From Karstenula rhodostoma CBS 690.94 (taxonomy: Eukaryota; Ascomycota; Dothideomycetes; Pleosporales; Didymosphaeriaceae): a stretch of DNA of 64,000 nt. The translations under genes and the position numbers were made by a program. Shown one piece after another: positions 1 through 10,514 of this stretch; within the stretch, counting starts at the first letter, position 1; each line of letters opens with the position of its first letter. The stretch is taken from positions 1,045,697 to 1,109,696 of the forward strand of contig MU001498.1 in the NCBI GenBank assembly GCA_010093485.1, in the 5' to 3' direction. Below the pieces are notes generated by a model. That model was not told where the DNA came from, made no database searches, and saw only the letters and a list, made by a program, of their open reading frames with translations.

Positions 1-1448
1 CTGTGGCTTTGGAGGTCGTTTGAACTCGCCAGGGCCACCTACGAGAGAAGTTAGCGCAACTCGCAGAAGGGGGGCAGATACTACGCACATCATAGGAAAC
101 CATGCGGATGCCAGGCCGTTTCCGATCAGTGTTGCCGCAAACACGCCACCAGTGCTAGGATACGCGTACAACGTCCCGTAGCACGCCAATATGATACATA
201 GAAACGACAGTGGGTAGATTGGCCGCGGTAGTCGACCATTGTCCGCGAATGCTCCGGTAACACCAATGACAATGATGCTGAAAATGGATATGGGCAAATT
301 CAGAAGCTGTGCAGACGCTACATCAGTATACCCCAGATCCGCTATCACAGTAGGCTGGTAGAACCGCACACCACTGTTTCCAATGGTAAACAGCGCCCAG
401 ATAAGCGTAAATAGCCATAGCCGGATGTCCTTCAACGAGTCGACGATCTCGCGCCAATTGAAGTTCATTTCGGCGGCCTGGGGCGCGTTCCCGGGGAGAC
501 GCGCCTGGATGAAGGCTTTCTCTTTTTCGGTGAGCCATTTTGCTTGCGGCGGGAAGTCCGGGAAGATCCAGTACATGGCGATGCCGAAGGCGATGGTGAT
601 GATGCCTTCCACGAGGAATATCCATTGCCAGCCGCTGAGGCCGTGGGCGCCATCGAGGTGGGAGAAGGCGAAGGCGAGAACGCCGCTTACGACGCCGGAG
701 AGGTTGCCGAGGATGTCTTGGAGAGTCAGTAGGGGGATGAGATTGGGTGCGGATAGGTCACGACTTACAGAAGTAGAGGAGGCGGACGGACATCTCGTCT
801 GGGCGGTACCAGTAACACATCTGAAGAATGACGCCGGGGAACAGGCCTGCTTCCATCTGGTAGGAGAATAAGTGTCAGTGTATGCAAAGTATACATTGTG
901 GGCATGGCCACACTCACCAGTCCCAGGAAAAACCTCGCTGCATACAGCCCCTCCTTGTTCGTCACAGCAGCATGACACGCCAATGCAATCCCCCAAGTAA
1001 CCATGATTCGCGACTGCCACCGTGAAGGCAGCAACCTCTTGATCAGCAGGTTCGAAGGCGCCTCTGCAAGGATATACGGAATATAATACAGCGTGGTTAC
1101 CATGTTGTACTGGTCCGACGTCATCCCAAGCTGTTTCATGATATTCGTCGGGCTGCCCTTGTTCATGACACGCGCGTTGGACACGTTATCCGCGTCGATG
1201 TTCTTGAGCAGGAACATAACGGAGCACAGCGTCATGAGATGCCAGTCGATTTTGCGGAGGAGCTTCTTTTCTTCGTCGGCGGAGAGGAGGGCGCGCGCAC
1301 GCATGCGTTCGGCATCGTAACCGTCGATGTTGGGGTCGGTTGCTGTATCTGCGACAAGGGAGCCGCGGCGTGCATAGTGGAAGGTATTGTCGGGAGCGGC
1401 ATCGACAGCGCTGGAGGCAGCGGTCGCTGGCTCCTTCGTGTCGAGCAT
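1..1448 (-). CDS. MFS transporter, Dal5/allantoate-permease-like (3' end outside window)
   Basis: Predicted plasma-membrane importer of an organic anion or vitamin-like substrate; the substrate cannot be read from sequence. Exons on the minus strand are 1448-918, 856-769 and 716 to the window edge, with GTGAGT and GTAAGT donors and phases that match. The N-terminal cytosolic tail (about 90 residues) is followed by a first membrane segment with KIDWHLMTLCSVMFLL and then IDADNVSNA, the position of the family's usual D-R-x-N-x-x-N-A signature, so the Arg is changed here. Later exons give LPSRWQSRIMVTWG and WIFLVEGIITIAFG, both typical of the anion:cation symporter (Dal5/Tna1) branch. The ATG at 1448 is the first in-frame ATG after the upstream region. 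It is divergent from the oxygenase at 1995, so the two may share a promoter. Family confident, substrate unknown. Confidence 0.88.
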
Positions 1449-1994
1449 TGTGAAGATTTGTGATGCTGGTGGTCCACGATGGAGTGTCCTCCTTCTATTT
1501 AAGAAACGCAGATTGTTAGGGCTGCTGGGTCTTCGCCTCGAGGCAATCAATGCCGCAAAACGAGTCCCGCAAGTATTGTGTCACTCAATCTTAACTAGAC
1601 TCTAGATAGCACACTTGTTCACGAAGTGGGTGAAAATATACGAGGTTCTGCATGTCGAACGGACATAGGCGCGCAAGAAAACACCTGCTAGTCGCGAGCA
1701 CGTTATGCAAACCCTCAATGGCAACAGTAACTAGCATTCCGTTCTGATAACGGACTATTCAAGGACCTGATTTACGTCGATCTTTGCCCAAGGTCGGAGT
1801 GGTCGTTGCGTGCTCACGCCAAGAATCACGACAACCCTGCATACCCTGGCGGTAGCTTGACCCAACGGCATGACGCTAAGTCTTGTACGCGGTTAACTGC
1901 CGAACCGTCCTGAGGGGTCGGTGTATATTTAGTAGAGCGGATCTACTCGAAGCTTTCATAGAATAAAATCAAGCATTCAAGTTGAAGTGACGAT
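1449..1994. promoter_or_regulatory. Divergent intergenic region between MFS transporter and 2OG oxygenase
   Basis: This 546-bp gap lies between the two start codons and must hold both promoters. I see no further gene in it and cannot name a binding site with confidence. Confidence 0.5.
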
Positions 1995-3254
1995 ATGGCT
2001 ACCATCGTGGAAACAGCTAGGACGGATCCTCCCGTTCTGACGTATCGCCAAGTACCAGAGACACAGTTCGAGCGTGAGTGGGATTCCGAGATGTGATAGT
2101 TCACATGCTGAATCTTGCAGTGCAATGGGCAGATCTCGCCACGCTCGACCTCTCCCTCTTCGACACCCCAGGTGGAAAGGAGAAGCTCGCGAAGCAGCTT
2201 TTCCAGGCCATTGAGAAGATTGGTACTTATCCAGTTTCCACCACTCAAGTCTGTATCCCTGACAAGACCAGGATTCTTCTACGTCATCAACTTCGGCCTC
2301 AGTCAGGAAGCAGTCGACCGCCAATTCGCAATCGGCAAAGAATTATTCAACCTTCCCACCGACGAAAAGCTAAAATACCGCGCCGACCTCGAGAACGGAG
2401 GATACAATGGCTACAAACCCCTCGGGCTGCGCGAAATGCGTCCAGGCGTCAACGACAACACTGAGATCTACAACATCCCGAAATTTATACCTCAACTGGA
2501 GCGCTCGCACCCAGACATCATCAACACGCACCGCGAGGAGATTGAGAGATTCGCACGCCACATCAACGACGATATTGTAGGGAAGCTCCTAGTTCTATTC
2601 GCCATCATCCTAGAGCTCCCCGAGGACTTCTTCCTCCAGAAGCACCGGTACGACGAAAAGAGCGACTGCCATCTGAGATACATGAAGTACCACAAGCGGA
2701 CGCGGGAGCAGAACGAGACGCTCGGAAACGTTTGGGTGAAGGGCCATACGGATTTTGGGTCGCTGACGCTGCTTTTCCGGCAGCCTGTTGCTGCGTTGCA
2801 GGTATGTCGGTGGAAGAACGAACTGGGGTCTTGTATCGTATCTTGCTAATGCACCGTGTAGGTTCGCACGCCAGAAGGCGAGTGGCGATACGTGAAACCA
2901 TACCCCGGCAGCATCACAGTCAATCTCGCGGACTCGCTGGAGTTTCTCACAAACGGCTTCTTGAAAAGCAGTATCCATCGTGTGGTTGCTCCGCCGCCAG
3001 ACCAGGCCGACATTGATCGCCTAGGCGTGCTGTATTTTGTGCGTCCAGAGGACAGCGTTGTGTTGAATCCGATTCAGAGCCCGGTCTTGGAGAAGCTGGG
3101 GTATACGAAGACCAAGGATGACAGCACTGTTGGAATTACGGCTGGAGAGTGGGTGAAAGCGAGGGTGGCGAAGGGTACCACGAAAGGTCGTGTGAGGAGT
3201 GAGTTGAACGAGGAGACTATCATCGGGGGGAAGAGCGCTAAGTACTACGACTGA
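1995..3254 (+). CDS. 2-oxoglutarate/Fe(II)-dependent dioxygenase (isopenicillin-N-synthase-like)
   Basis: Predicted cytosolic non-heme iron oxygenase that couples 2-oxoglutarate decarboxylation to oxidation of a small molecule. Exons are 1995-2073, 2121-2222, 2272-2801 and 2862-3254 (367 aa); all three introns are 47-60 nt with matching phases. The N-terminal DIOX_N part includes GFFYVINFGLSQE and LFNLPTDEK. The iron-binding facial triad is visible as GHTDFGSLTLL (His-x-Asp) and SSIHRVV (distal His). The 2OG-binding arginine lies in DRLGVLYFVRP, where the usual R-x-S reads R-L-G, so cosubstrate binding may be altered. It is divergent from the Dal5-like transporter, suggesting uptake and oxidation of a shared substrate, but that is inference. 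Homologues act in secondary metabolism and in nutrient catabolism. Confidence 0.9.
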
Positions 3255-3838
3255 TACGACGACGAAAGAAGTGAAGTCTGCTGGCGTCGCGCAAGATACG
3301 ATAATATATACTACGACATAGTTGGCATCTTGCTCAGTCCCCTGCCATTTGCGACGACCAAGTAATCCTGTTCCTAGTTAGGCGGTGCGTCACGTTCGCG
3401 CAGTGGTGAGGAAGAGTTACGAACAACCATCGAGGGAGATAGGTATGGCAGTACCCACTTAACTAGAGATGAATTACCACCTCTAAATATCCTCACATTG
3501 GCACCATTGAGCACATCGTCGACGACCTCTTGAACAAACTTGACAGTCGGTATATGCGATAATGTTACCTCCGCGATTTCTTTCTCAATAGGCTTGTAGA
3601 AGTAACCTTCGGGCAATTGCTGAGGCGCCGATCATGTGACATGGCTCATCCAGGTGGGCACCTGGGCAGCCGTCCTAGCGTCGATTGTTCAGCAACGATA
3701 CAGGCAAGCAAAGACGTGCATACACCAAGTAGCAGTTGTCGTTTGTAGGGGACCCATTTCATTCGTTAACATGCCGTGCAAATCATTGTAATCATCGTAA
3801 CTAATCGCTTCCTTCTCTTCTTGACGACATCTGAAGGA
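3255..3838. other. Intergenic, with a coding-like 80-codon open stretch lacking ATG
   Basis: Between two convergent genes. On the minus strand 3616-3374 is open for 80 codons (IEKEIAEVTLSHIPTVKF, VQEVVDDVLNGANVRIF) and looks coding in composition, but its first possible start is TTG and no plausible ATG precedes it. It could be a gene relic or an exon of an unrecognised gene. The rest holds only the 3' flanks of the neighbours. Confidence 0.3.
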
Positions 3839-5266
3839 TTAAGCCTTGCTGCCCGTAACCTCAGAAACCGGCGAAGCCCTCGCACCGCGCGGCTTCTTAG
3901 CAAGTCTGAATCCACCCAGCAGCATGAACGTAGCCAGTGCGCCCAACACAACAGCAAGCGTGACAAAAGCGCCAATGACGCCACCGACAGTAGCTGACAT
4001 GTGACTACCACCGTTGTTGCTGCTCGCGTTCGCTGACCCATCAGTGCCATCCGGTGAGTACTGCGCGCACTTCCCGGTCGTGTTGCCGCACTTGGTGCAC
4101 CACTGCTCGGTGGTAGAGACGGCAAACTTCTTCATGTTGTTGGAGAAGTTGTTCCACGAGATAGCCTCGTCATTTCCTCCGAAGAGCGGGTACACGGCGG
4201 GCTCGCTGGCATTTGATGTGGTGCCATTGTGGAACAGGAAGCGCACCTGGAGGTCGTCTGTGGCGGGGAACCCGTTGGAGGTGTCAGCGGTGGTGAAGAG
4301 CTCAAAAACCATAGACGAGGCGTAGTCGGGTACACCGTAGAAGGTCTCGTTGGCGTGGGGCAGGTCGACGAGGCCGAAGAAGGAGAGGAATGTGGCATAG
4401 GCGCCAAATTGGACTCCGAACTTGTTGGCGCTGGAGCCGGACTGGCCGGATTTGATGGTGGTGTTCATATACTTGAGAACTTCGCCTGCGAGCTGCATAC
4501 CCGAGATGGCACGCATGTTGTCGGAGGTGTTGTATGCAAGGCCGTACTCGTGGGCGTCTGCCAAGGTGCGGATCTGGAAGAGGGTTTCGTCCGTGAGGAC
4601 ATCGGATGAGGGGATGGAGGAGTTATGGATCTCCGCCACGTTGATCAGATCATAAACCACATAAGCGTTCTTGAATGTAACATCTTCCTCGTCGAAGGTG
4701 GCATTCACAACAGGGACGAGCGCCTTGTAGAAGTCGGTGGTCTTGCTCAAGAGATCATTGTACTCTCTGCTGGAAAAGAAGGCGTTGGAGCTTGTTTTGG
4801 CATTGGCGCAAGTGGACGCATCCTGCAGCCAGCCATTGTCCTCGCTGCCCGCGCCCGTGTCTACCGTGTTGATGGGAATCAATTGGTACCCATCCATGGG
4901 AGCTTGAACGTTGCTGCCATTGGCAAGAGTCTGTACCTGTTGATAAGGAGGGTAGAAACCCTGCAAGAACCCCTGGGCCGAGTTCTGTAGCACGTTGTCC
5001 ACAGGCGCAGTGACGGCAAGCTGGGCGAGCCTGACAATGTCTTTGTTCATTCCCTTGATCTTGGAGTCCCCGGTGAGGTACCTGGACCGGTAGTACTGGC
5101 CGGATGTGTAGACCTGCTCGTAACCCACAGCAGTGAGGTTGGTCGGCGCCAATGCCTTGGGGGTACGGTCGCCATGGCGGTGGAACATGTAAGCTCCCAG
5201 TACAGTCTCTGCGGCTTCGGTGGACGCGACGGCAGACGCCAGAGCAAGAGCACCCGTGAACTTCAT
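3839..5266 (-). CDS. Histidine-acid-phosphatase-like protein, single-pass membrane, altered active site
   Basis: Intronless, 475 aa. The start is placed at the ATG (5266) that gives a clean signal peptide, MKFTGALALASAVASTEA. The phosphate-binding motif RHGDRTP is intact at residues 30-36. The family's second motif, His-Asp (proton donor), should lie in the last third; the matching position reads FGAYATFLSFFGL, so both His and Asp are absent. The ectodomain has several N-x-S/T sites and paired cysteines (CTKCGNTTGKC). A single hydrophobic helix near the C-terminus (VGGVIGAFVTLAVVLGAL) and a short basic tail imply a type I membrane protein at the cell surface or in the vacuole. Fold assignment to branch-2 histidine phosphatases is secure; normal phosphatase or phytase activity is doubtful. 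Confidence 0.9.
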   Translation of the reverse strand: MKFTGALALASAVASTEAAETVLGAYMFHRHGDRTPKALAPTNLTAVGYEQVYTSGQYYRSRYLTGDSKIKGMNKDIVRLAQLAVTAPVDNVLQNSAQGFLQGFYPPYQQVQTLANGSNVQAPMDGYQLIPINTVDTGAGSEDNGWLQDASTCANAKTSSNAFFSSREYNDLLSKTTDFYKALVPVVNATFDEEDVTFKNAYVVYDLINVAEIHNSSIPSSDVLTDETLFQIRTLADAHEYGLAYNTSDNMRAISGMQLAGEVLKYMNTTIKSGQSGSSANKFGVQFGAYATFLSFFGLVDLPHANETFYGVPDYASSMVFELFTTADTSNGFPATDDLQVRFLFHNGTTSNASEPAVYPLFGGNDEAISWNNFSNNMKKFAVSTTEQWCTKCGNTTGKCAQYSPDGTDGSANASSNNGGSHMSATVGGVIGAFVTLAVVLGALATFMLLGGFRLAKKPRGARASPVSEVTGSKA

Positions 5267-5670
5267 CTTGACGGCCAGCGGAGATGAGCGCAAAGTGGAG
5301 GAGGAAAGAAACACCGAACAGAGACAACGGACGGAGACAGCGTCTTCTTATGAAGAGTCAGTCAGCCAGGCCGGTTGCCGGAGATGGTTCGTATTTGCAG
5401 AGCATGAATTCAACCATCGTACGCGGCGCGCCAATGGCATGCGGCGATATGTAGCGGGGTAGGGACGAGCTTCCCGAAGTCGCTTGGTGCGTGCAGTGTT
5501 GGGATGGGCCAGAAAGTGGGGGTTAGTCTCGAAAGCACTTCGGCTGGTATTCCCGCTGGGCATGCCGTGAAGCGCAAGCTATCACGTCTAGACATGCGCG
5601 ATTGTCGAATGGCAAGCTTTGCTGTGGGCCTGCAAACGGTGCACTCCGATTCCACACACTGATAGCCCAC
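5267..5670. other. Intergenic, phosphatase promoter and PIG-P 3' flank
   Basis: 404 bp between two minus-strand genes. Nothing beyond flanking regulatory sequence is recognisable. Confidence 0.4.
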
Positions 5671-6783
5671 TCAATCGTCCTCCCCACCACCGTACAGTAT
5701 CTCACAGACGCCGCCTATTGGCACGTCCATGACTGCGTCTGTGCTGACGCTCCAGTAGCTCTTCCAGTCAGCCTTTTCCGCGGGACTCCACCGGTATGCC
5801 GATATCGAATCTCTTCGCCCGCTTGTCACACTGCCTTGTCCAGCTTTCTCTTTTTCCTGCGCCTGCCTTGAAGCCGACAGCTGGCCCCCGACGATAGCTC
5901 CGGTCCGCTTGTCGACTAACGCAATTTGAGCCGTCTCATCGACGAGATTCTCACAATTACTCATTGGAAGCGTGAGATATCCTGTGTTGTAGCTTGCGAG
6001 CGCTACATAGATGTACACAACCAGAGCGACCAGCCAGCAGGGTGCGGCGAGGGCCCACCAGCGATTTGGATAGTAGTGAATTCCCATCTGATGCAGCAGC
6101 GGCGACGGTACGTAGGCCCACACAATGTACAAGGAAAAGGCCGCAGAGCTAGCGAGATATAGCGCAAAGCCATAGTACTCGTAAGTGGGTACCTTGGGAG
6201 ACGCCCGAGGCACCAATGGCGCATGCCGGGCTGATTTTGTGATGCTGGCGAGGTTTGCCGTAGATGCAGGCATGCTGGTGCCGAGGGGCACGTCAACATC
6301 AGACGAATCTGGCGTCGTACGTCGTGATGTCGTCGTGCTGAATGAAGGCCGCAGGAGCGACGTCAATGAAGGAGACGGGGGCAGCGGAACCGGGGGTCGA
6401 TTGTAGAATGGCGGGTAGAGTGTGCTGGATGCGTGCGGGAGCTGCGTGTACGAACGCGACGCGAACAATTGCCCGCGTGCTGAAGGCGCATCGTCTACCT
6501 CGTCTACCTCGTCAGACCCGGATTCTCCAGAGTCCCCCGAACCAAGCATTAACTCGTCCTCGTCCTCATCCTCGTCCTCATCCTCGCCCTCATCTTCGTC
6601 CCGGTCCTCGGTATCATCGTTGGCAGATATCGGCCCTGGCAGAGACGTGTGCGGGGCGGTCGCCGACACACGCGGCTCAATGCGTGGCTTCTCGCCGGCT
6701 GGTGACCGCGGTGTAGGAAGATTTGGTGTTGATTGCGACTGGAGGTCAGTAGGGAGCATCATACCTCTGCTTTTGGGTGACAT
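5671..6783 (-). CDS. GPI19: PIG-P subunit of GPI N-acetylglucosaminyltransferase
   Basis: Predicted subunit of the ER complex that transfers GlcNAc to phosphatidylinositol, the first step of GPI-anchor synthesis. Intronless, 370 aa, ATG at 6783 (an in-frame TTG lies 7 codons upstream). The PIG-P domain is at roughly residues 205-300: YEYYGFALYLASSAAFSLY, then WAYVPSPLLHQMGI, YYPNRWWALAAPCWL and a second hydrophobic helix, giving the expected two membrane segments. The C-terminal WSPAEKADW and DVPIGGVCEILYG match the conserved PIG-P tail. The N-terminal 200 residues are a fungal extension, disordered and Ser/Pro-rich, with an acidic run (EDRDEDEGEDEDEDEDEDE) coded by a GAGGAC-like repeat. An inverted CCAAT box lies about 90 bp upstream. 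Confidence 0.93.
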   Translation of the reverse strand: MSPKSRGMMLPTDLQSQSTPNLPTPRSPAGEKPRIEPRVSATAPHTSLPGPISANDDTEDRDEDEGEDEDEDEDEDELMLGSGDSGESGSDEVDEVDDAPSARGQLFASRSYTQLPHASSTLYPPFYNRPPVPLPPSPSLTSLLRPSFSTTTSRRTTPDSSDVDVPLGTSMPASTANLASITKSARHAPLVPRASPKVPTYEYYGFALYLASSAAFSLYIVWAYVPSPLLHQMGIHYYPNRWWALAAPCWLVALVVYIYVALASYNTGYLTLPMSNCENLVDETAQIALVDKRTGAIVGGQLSASRQAQEKEKAGQGSVTSGRRDSISAYRWSPAEKADWKSYWSVSTDAVMDVPIGGVCEILYGGGEDD

Positions 6784-7265
6784 GATGTCGAAAGAAGCAC
6801 CCAATGGCCCGCGTCGCGTTGTGTCGCATGCATTGGTGGCTTGGATGCAAACGCCATCGTCCTGCCATCTGATTGGCCCGTGCCCGTGAACATCTGCTCA
6901 TGCACTTTCTGCCAAGTGTCTGCTCCCTAGTCTTCACGGAAAGAACCTTCAACATAGCTGTGTCATTGCCTTTCGATGCTTGATTACTCAAAAAGTCTGT
7001 ATCTCACGTGGGTACGCGCAATTCCTACGTCTACAGGTTTGCCGCAAGCGTATCCATGCTGGGTCTGTGATGAACAGACAGCTCGTGTATAAAAGAACCA
7101 ACATACCCCTCGTCATGACGGGCATACCGCTCGACTGGATTTGACTGATTTGAGTAACTATGCACCAACCTTCGAGCCGTACCAATAAGTATCTAAACCG
7201 TAGTTTCCATAGGTACCATATAATTTACTCAACGTGTAGGACGGGTCGCTCACTTGCTCAGTTAC
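6784..7265. other. Intergenic, PIG-P promoter
   Basis: 482 bp. An ATTGG (CCAAT on the minus strand) occurs near 6872-6876, suitably placed for the PIG-P promoter. No other gene is supported. Confidence 0.4.
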
Positions 7266-10031
7266 TCATCGATACTGAACCCCGACCTGTGGTTCCTCGA
7301 CCGGTTCCGAGGAGAAGGAGCAATGCAATTCTCCATCAAACATTCTTTCCTGCACAACGCCCCACTGCACCTGTTGCCAGTGGGTGTCCTGCTCTCTGGA
7401 GGGTGCATGACACGCGGCACTGACAACTAAGCTACACGACGCCGCGAATGGTATTCTAACTCTCAGGCGCTTCCGTCCCACAAGCCCAACAACAAGCACA
7501 AAGGCGAAGAAAGTGACGCACAAAACTATAAAGCTGATGCTGGAGATGCCCAAGCCGGAAATGGAGTCCGACTGGATGAGATTACCCTCGCGGTCATAGG
7601 CATAAATCTGTACGAGAAAGATGCTTTGGGATAGGAGCCTTTGCTACATCAGCCGTGCTTTTCGAGCGTTCTGAGCGCGCATACCAGTGAAACCATCCAC
7701 TCATGGCCATCAGTGGCAGAGAAAATCGTAGAGGCAGTTGCAAGAAGTAGGTGTCCCGTTGTTGGTGGAGAGGTTTCGTTACTCGCAGACCTTTGCGTGA
7801 GGATCCCAAGTTGTTCCATTCGTATGCGCCAGCCCTGTCAACGAAATATAATTAGCACATGGGCAAATTTACTGTACACAACAAGGAATGCTTAGGTTCA
7901 CGGCCACTGACTACACAAATAAATGTGTGTCACCATCAAAGCTTTGCGAACACTTGGGATCTGTTTGTCTTGTGGATCTTTGGGGGTCACTCACTAGTTC
8001 ACGGTCAGCTGAAATTCTCAAAGACGTCATAATAGGAAGATTTTTACCATGGAAGTGCATTCGCTGTTGATAGCAAAGTAGCAGAATGACAGCACAATCT
8101 GCGGGGAATTGGCTATCCAAGCAACAAGCAGCGTACTACCCGAACCGTCCCCCACCGTCCGAACCGTCTTCGAGGATGTGCCCCAAGCATGGTCAAGATA
8201 TCCTTGGGCAAGGTATACGAATAGAACGAAACAAAGTATCAGGGATGAGAGAATGACCCCAAATCTATACGGTTTAGCAGTTCTCATGATTTAGTAGATG
8301 GCATGGTTGTGCTTACATGAAAGATGATCCAACCTGTCGGTCTTTGCCCAGAGCGGAAGAGTACAGGTGGTTTTGATCTCGCCACATGCCGCTTGAGTTC
8401 AATACCATCTCTCCAAGATAGTCGGTCTTCGTTGCAGTCTTGACTTTGGGCGCCGATTCAGACTGCGTATTAGAAGTCGACGGATCACTAAACGACGTCC
8501 GAAATGCTTCCTGCTTCGACATACGGTGAGCGACCTCAGCCGTGATAGCCTCCTTGCTGAAGACGCAAAACTTTTCTGTAGTTGGGTCGCGGTGTTCTAA
8601 GAATGAGGCGATGCCGTCCCCGAGTGTGACTATAAAGTCGTTTTTTTCCATATACAACACCCAGAGCATAGTGGTGAGCTTGACCGCATTACACACTATA
8701 ACAATTATGAGGAAACTCTGGCTCAACTGTATACGGCTTTTGGTTGGGACGTTTTTTCCATAACCCTCGATAACGTGGGCGTAAACGCTGCCGTTTATCG
8801 AATAAGGAGCATCGAAACGTGCTACATTGGTGATGTTGATCCAGCTTGTAAGGTTGAGTACTATATCGTTGAGAGAAACGTCGGTCTTTTCAGGCAGCTT
8901 GAATTCGGTTGGCAGACCACTCTTGTTGAGAAAAGGATTCCCAGGATTAGAAAAGTTGAGATGGGAGGCGAAGTCGTCAACAATGAGGGTGAGGTCGCCG
9001 AAATTGACGGTAGATGACATGTATTCCGCCTGCCACCGACCATTTGGAAACCGTGTAAAATTTGAGGTGCGGCTGAGAGATGACGCATCCGTGGTGTCAT
9101 ACGAAACCAAACTGACGTTGAACTTGTTCGTTTCCGCGGCGTAGATAGCAGAAGAGTTGTAACTAGCAAGATCAGGATGCAATTTACCCGCAAGTATAGG
9201 AGCACAAACAACAAATGTAGTGGAACTGAAGACAGTACCAGGATCGCGCATAGAGATTTTCGCCTCCACGAAATCCTATTTCGTTTGAAGTTGTGAACAC
9301 TGAGGACACCAATGTCGAACCAGTTTCCCCTGCGGTGTTCTCTATCGATCTCCGCTCGTGTAGGCGAGCTCAAAACCTGCATGGTATAGTTGCTTGCACT
9401 CAACAGTAACGTGCTGAGTACGTTAATGACAATGTGAATTGCACTGCTGAGCCGAGAAACGCTGAGTCGAGACACGTTTCGAGAGTCATATGAAAATGGC
9501 TCTGCGAAGCCGTTTTGGAATCCCGATCCCTTAGTTGACGCAACAATCAGCACGGCAATGTTGAAGCATAAGATGAGAGCTGATATGCAGCTACCAAAGA
9601 GGACACCCATGCGCCAACCGTGATAACGAGTGCTTGTGTTGTATGACGAAAGCCGTGCGTGGAGGCGACGAAACGGTCCTGTGCACGTTTGCACTAGAGA
9701 CTTGGTCTTAGAAGACGTAGAGTTCAATTCATTTCCCAACAGATGGCGAGCGTCTGAATCCGTTTCACATGTCGCGTTCGTTCTATGTATATAAGCAGAC
9801 GGTACACCGCGGGCAGGACTGTATGGTTACGTACGGATAGGACTCTAGTTCTGTCCATGCCTCTTGTCTAGACGATAAGGGTATCAGGTCCAAGCTTGAC
9901 GATCGAAGCGATGAATATCCGGATTGTTGGTGCAAAGATACCCCCGCATGATCAGAGACTACGCCAGGCGTGGGCGGTCGTGGTGGCGGTCGCCTGCCAT
10001 GCGTCGTAATTTCTATTTCTGCTGAAGACAT
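7266..10031 (-). CDS. DUF6536 multi-pass membrane protein (one splice junction out of phase)
   Basis: Fungus-specific polytopic membrane protein of unknown function. Exons: 10031-9835, 9782-9210, 9162-8317, 8282 (or 8264) to 8048, 7834-7685 and 7638-7266. Family landmarks in order are YHGWRMGVLFGSCISA, HIVINVLSTLLLSASNYTMQ, SSPTRAEIDREH, SSVPLHL-FYNS (split by the 47-nt intron), AWGTSSKT, WIANSPQIVLSFCYF, EWNNLGSSRKGLRV, TYFLQLPLRFSLPLM and HWLLSQSIFLVQIY. The N-terminus is a Pro/Ser-rich cytosolic tail starting at the ATG at 10031. Oddity: the 213-nt intron 8047-7835 is much longer than the others and, with its only good acceptor (GACAG before GGCTGG), leaves the next exon one base out of frame; removing one G from the GGG run would fix it. 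A missed mini-exon, a real frameshift or a sequence error are all possible. Confidence 0.85.
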
Positions 10032-10514
10032 TGCGAGCGATACAAGGCACAGAGGAAAGTGTGCCCACAGCGATATGTATTCATTGTGTTTTATTGGGGC
10101 CAAAAGAAAAGTGGCGGATGCGGCTGAGAGTGCGAGGCTCGGCCTCCAATTCGAGTCCACTAGCGGCTGACGGGGCGTATATAGTAAGCATGCGAGGCGC
10201 TCACATGGGGGGCCCTCTGCAGCCAATCCAGGAACATGTTGTGCCAAAGCAGAACAGGCACTGTTGGACGATTGTGCTAAAGGGTCTAGGAAGCCGAAGG
10301 AAGTCTGATGACTAGCACACCCAACAGATTTCACCGTCCTCGCTGCCATGTTCAACTCACACTTCACCAATAGCTACACTGGACGCTGTCACCCTGCACG
10401 GCCTTCGAAAAGCCCTGCTCTAGACGAAGCATACCTACGGCAATGGAGACCCGGATGGCCGCATCGAAATTCATTCAAACGCCTCGTAGCTTTTATTATC
10501 TTCAAGAACCACGC
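10032..10514. other. Intergenic between the DUF6536 and DUF3433 genes
   Basis: 483 bp. It holds the promoter of the DUF6536 gene and the 3' flank of the DUF3433 gene. No coding signal that I trust. Confidence 0.4.

Noticed and set aside
9150..9275. Apparent frameshift in the DUF6536 gene between PLHLL and YNSSAIYAAE
   Set aside because: A 47-nt GT-AG intron (9209-9163) joins the two frames exactly and gives the family motif PLHLFYNS.
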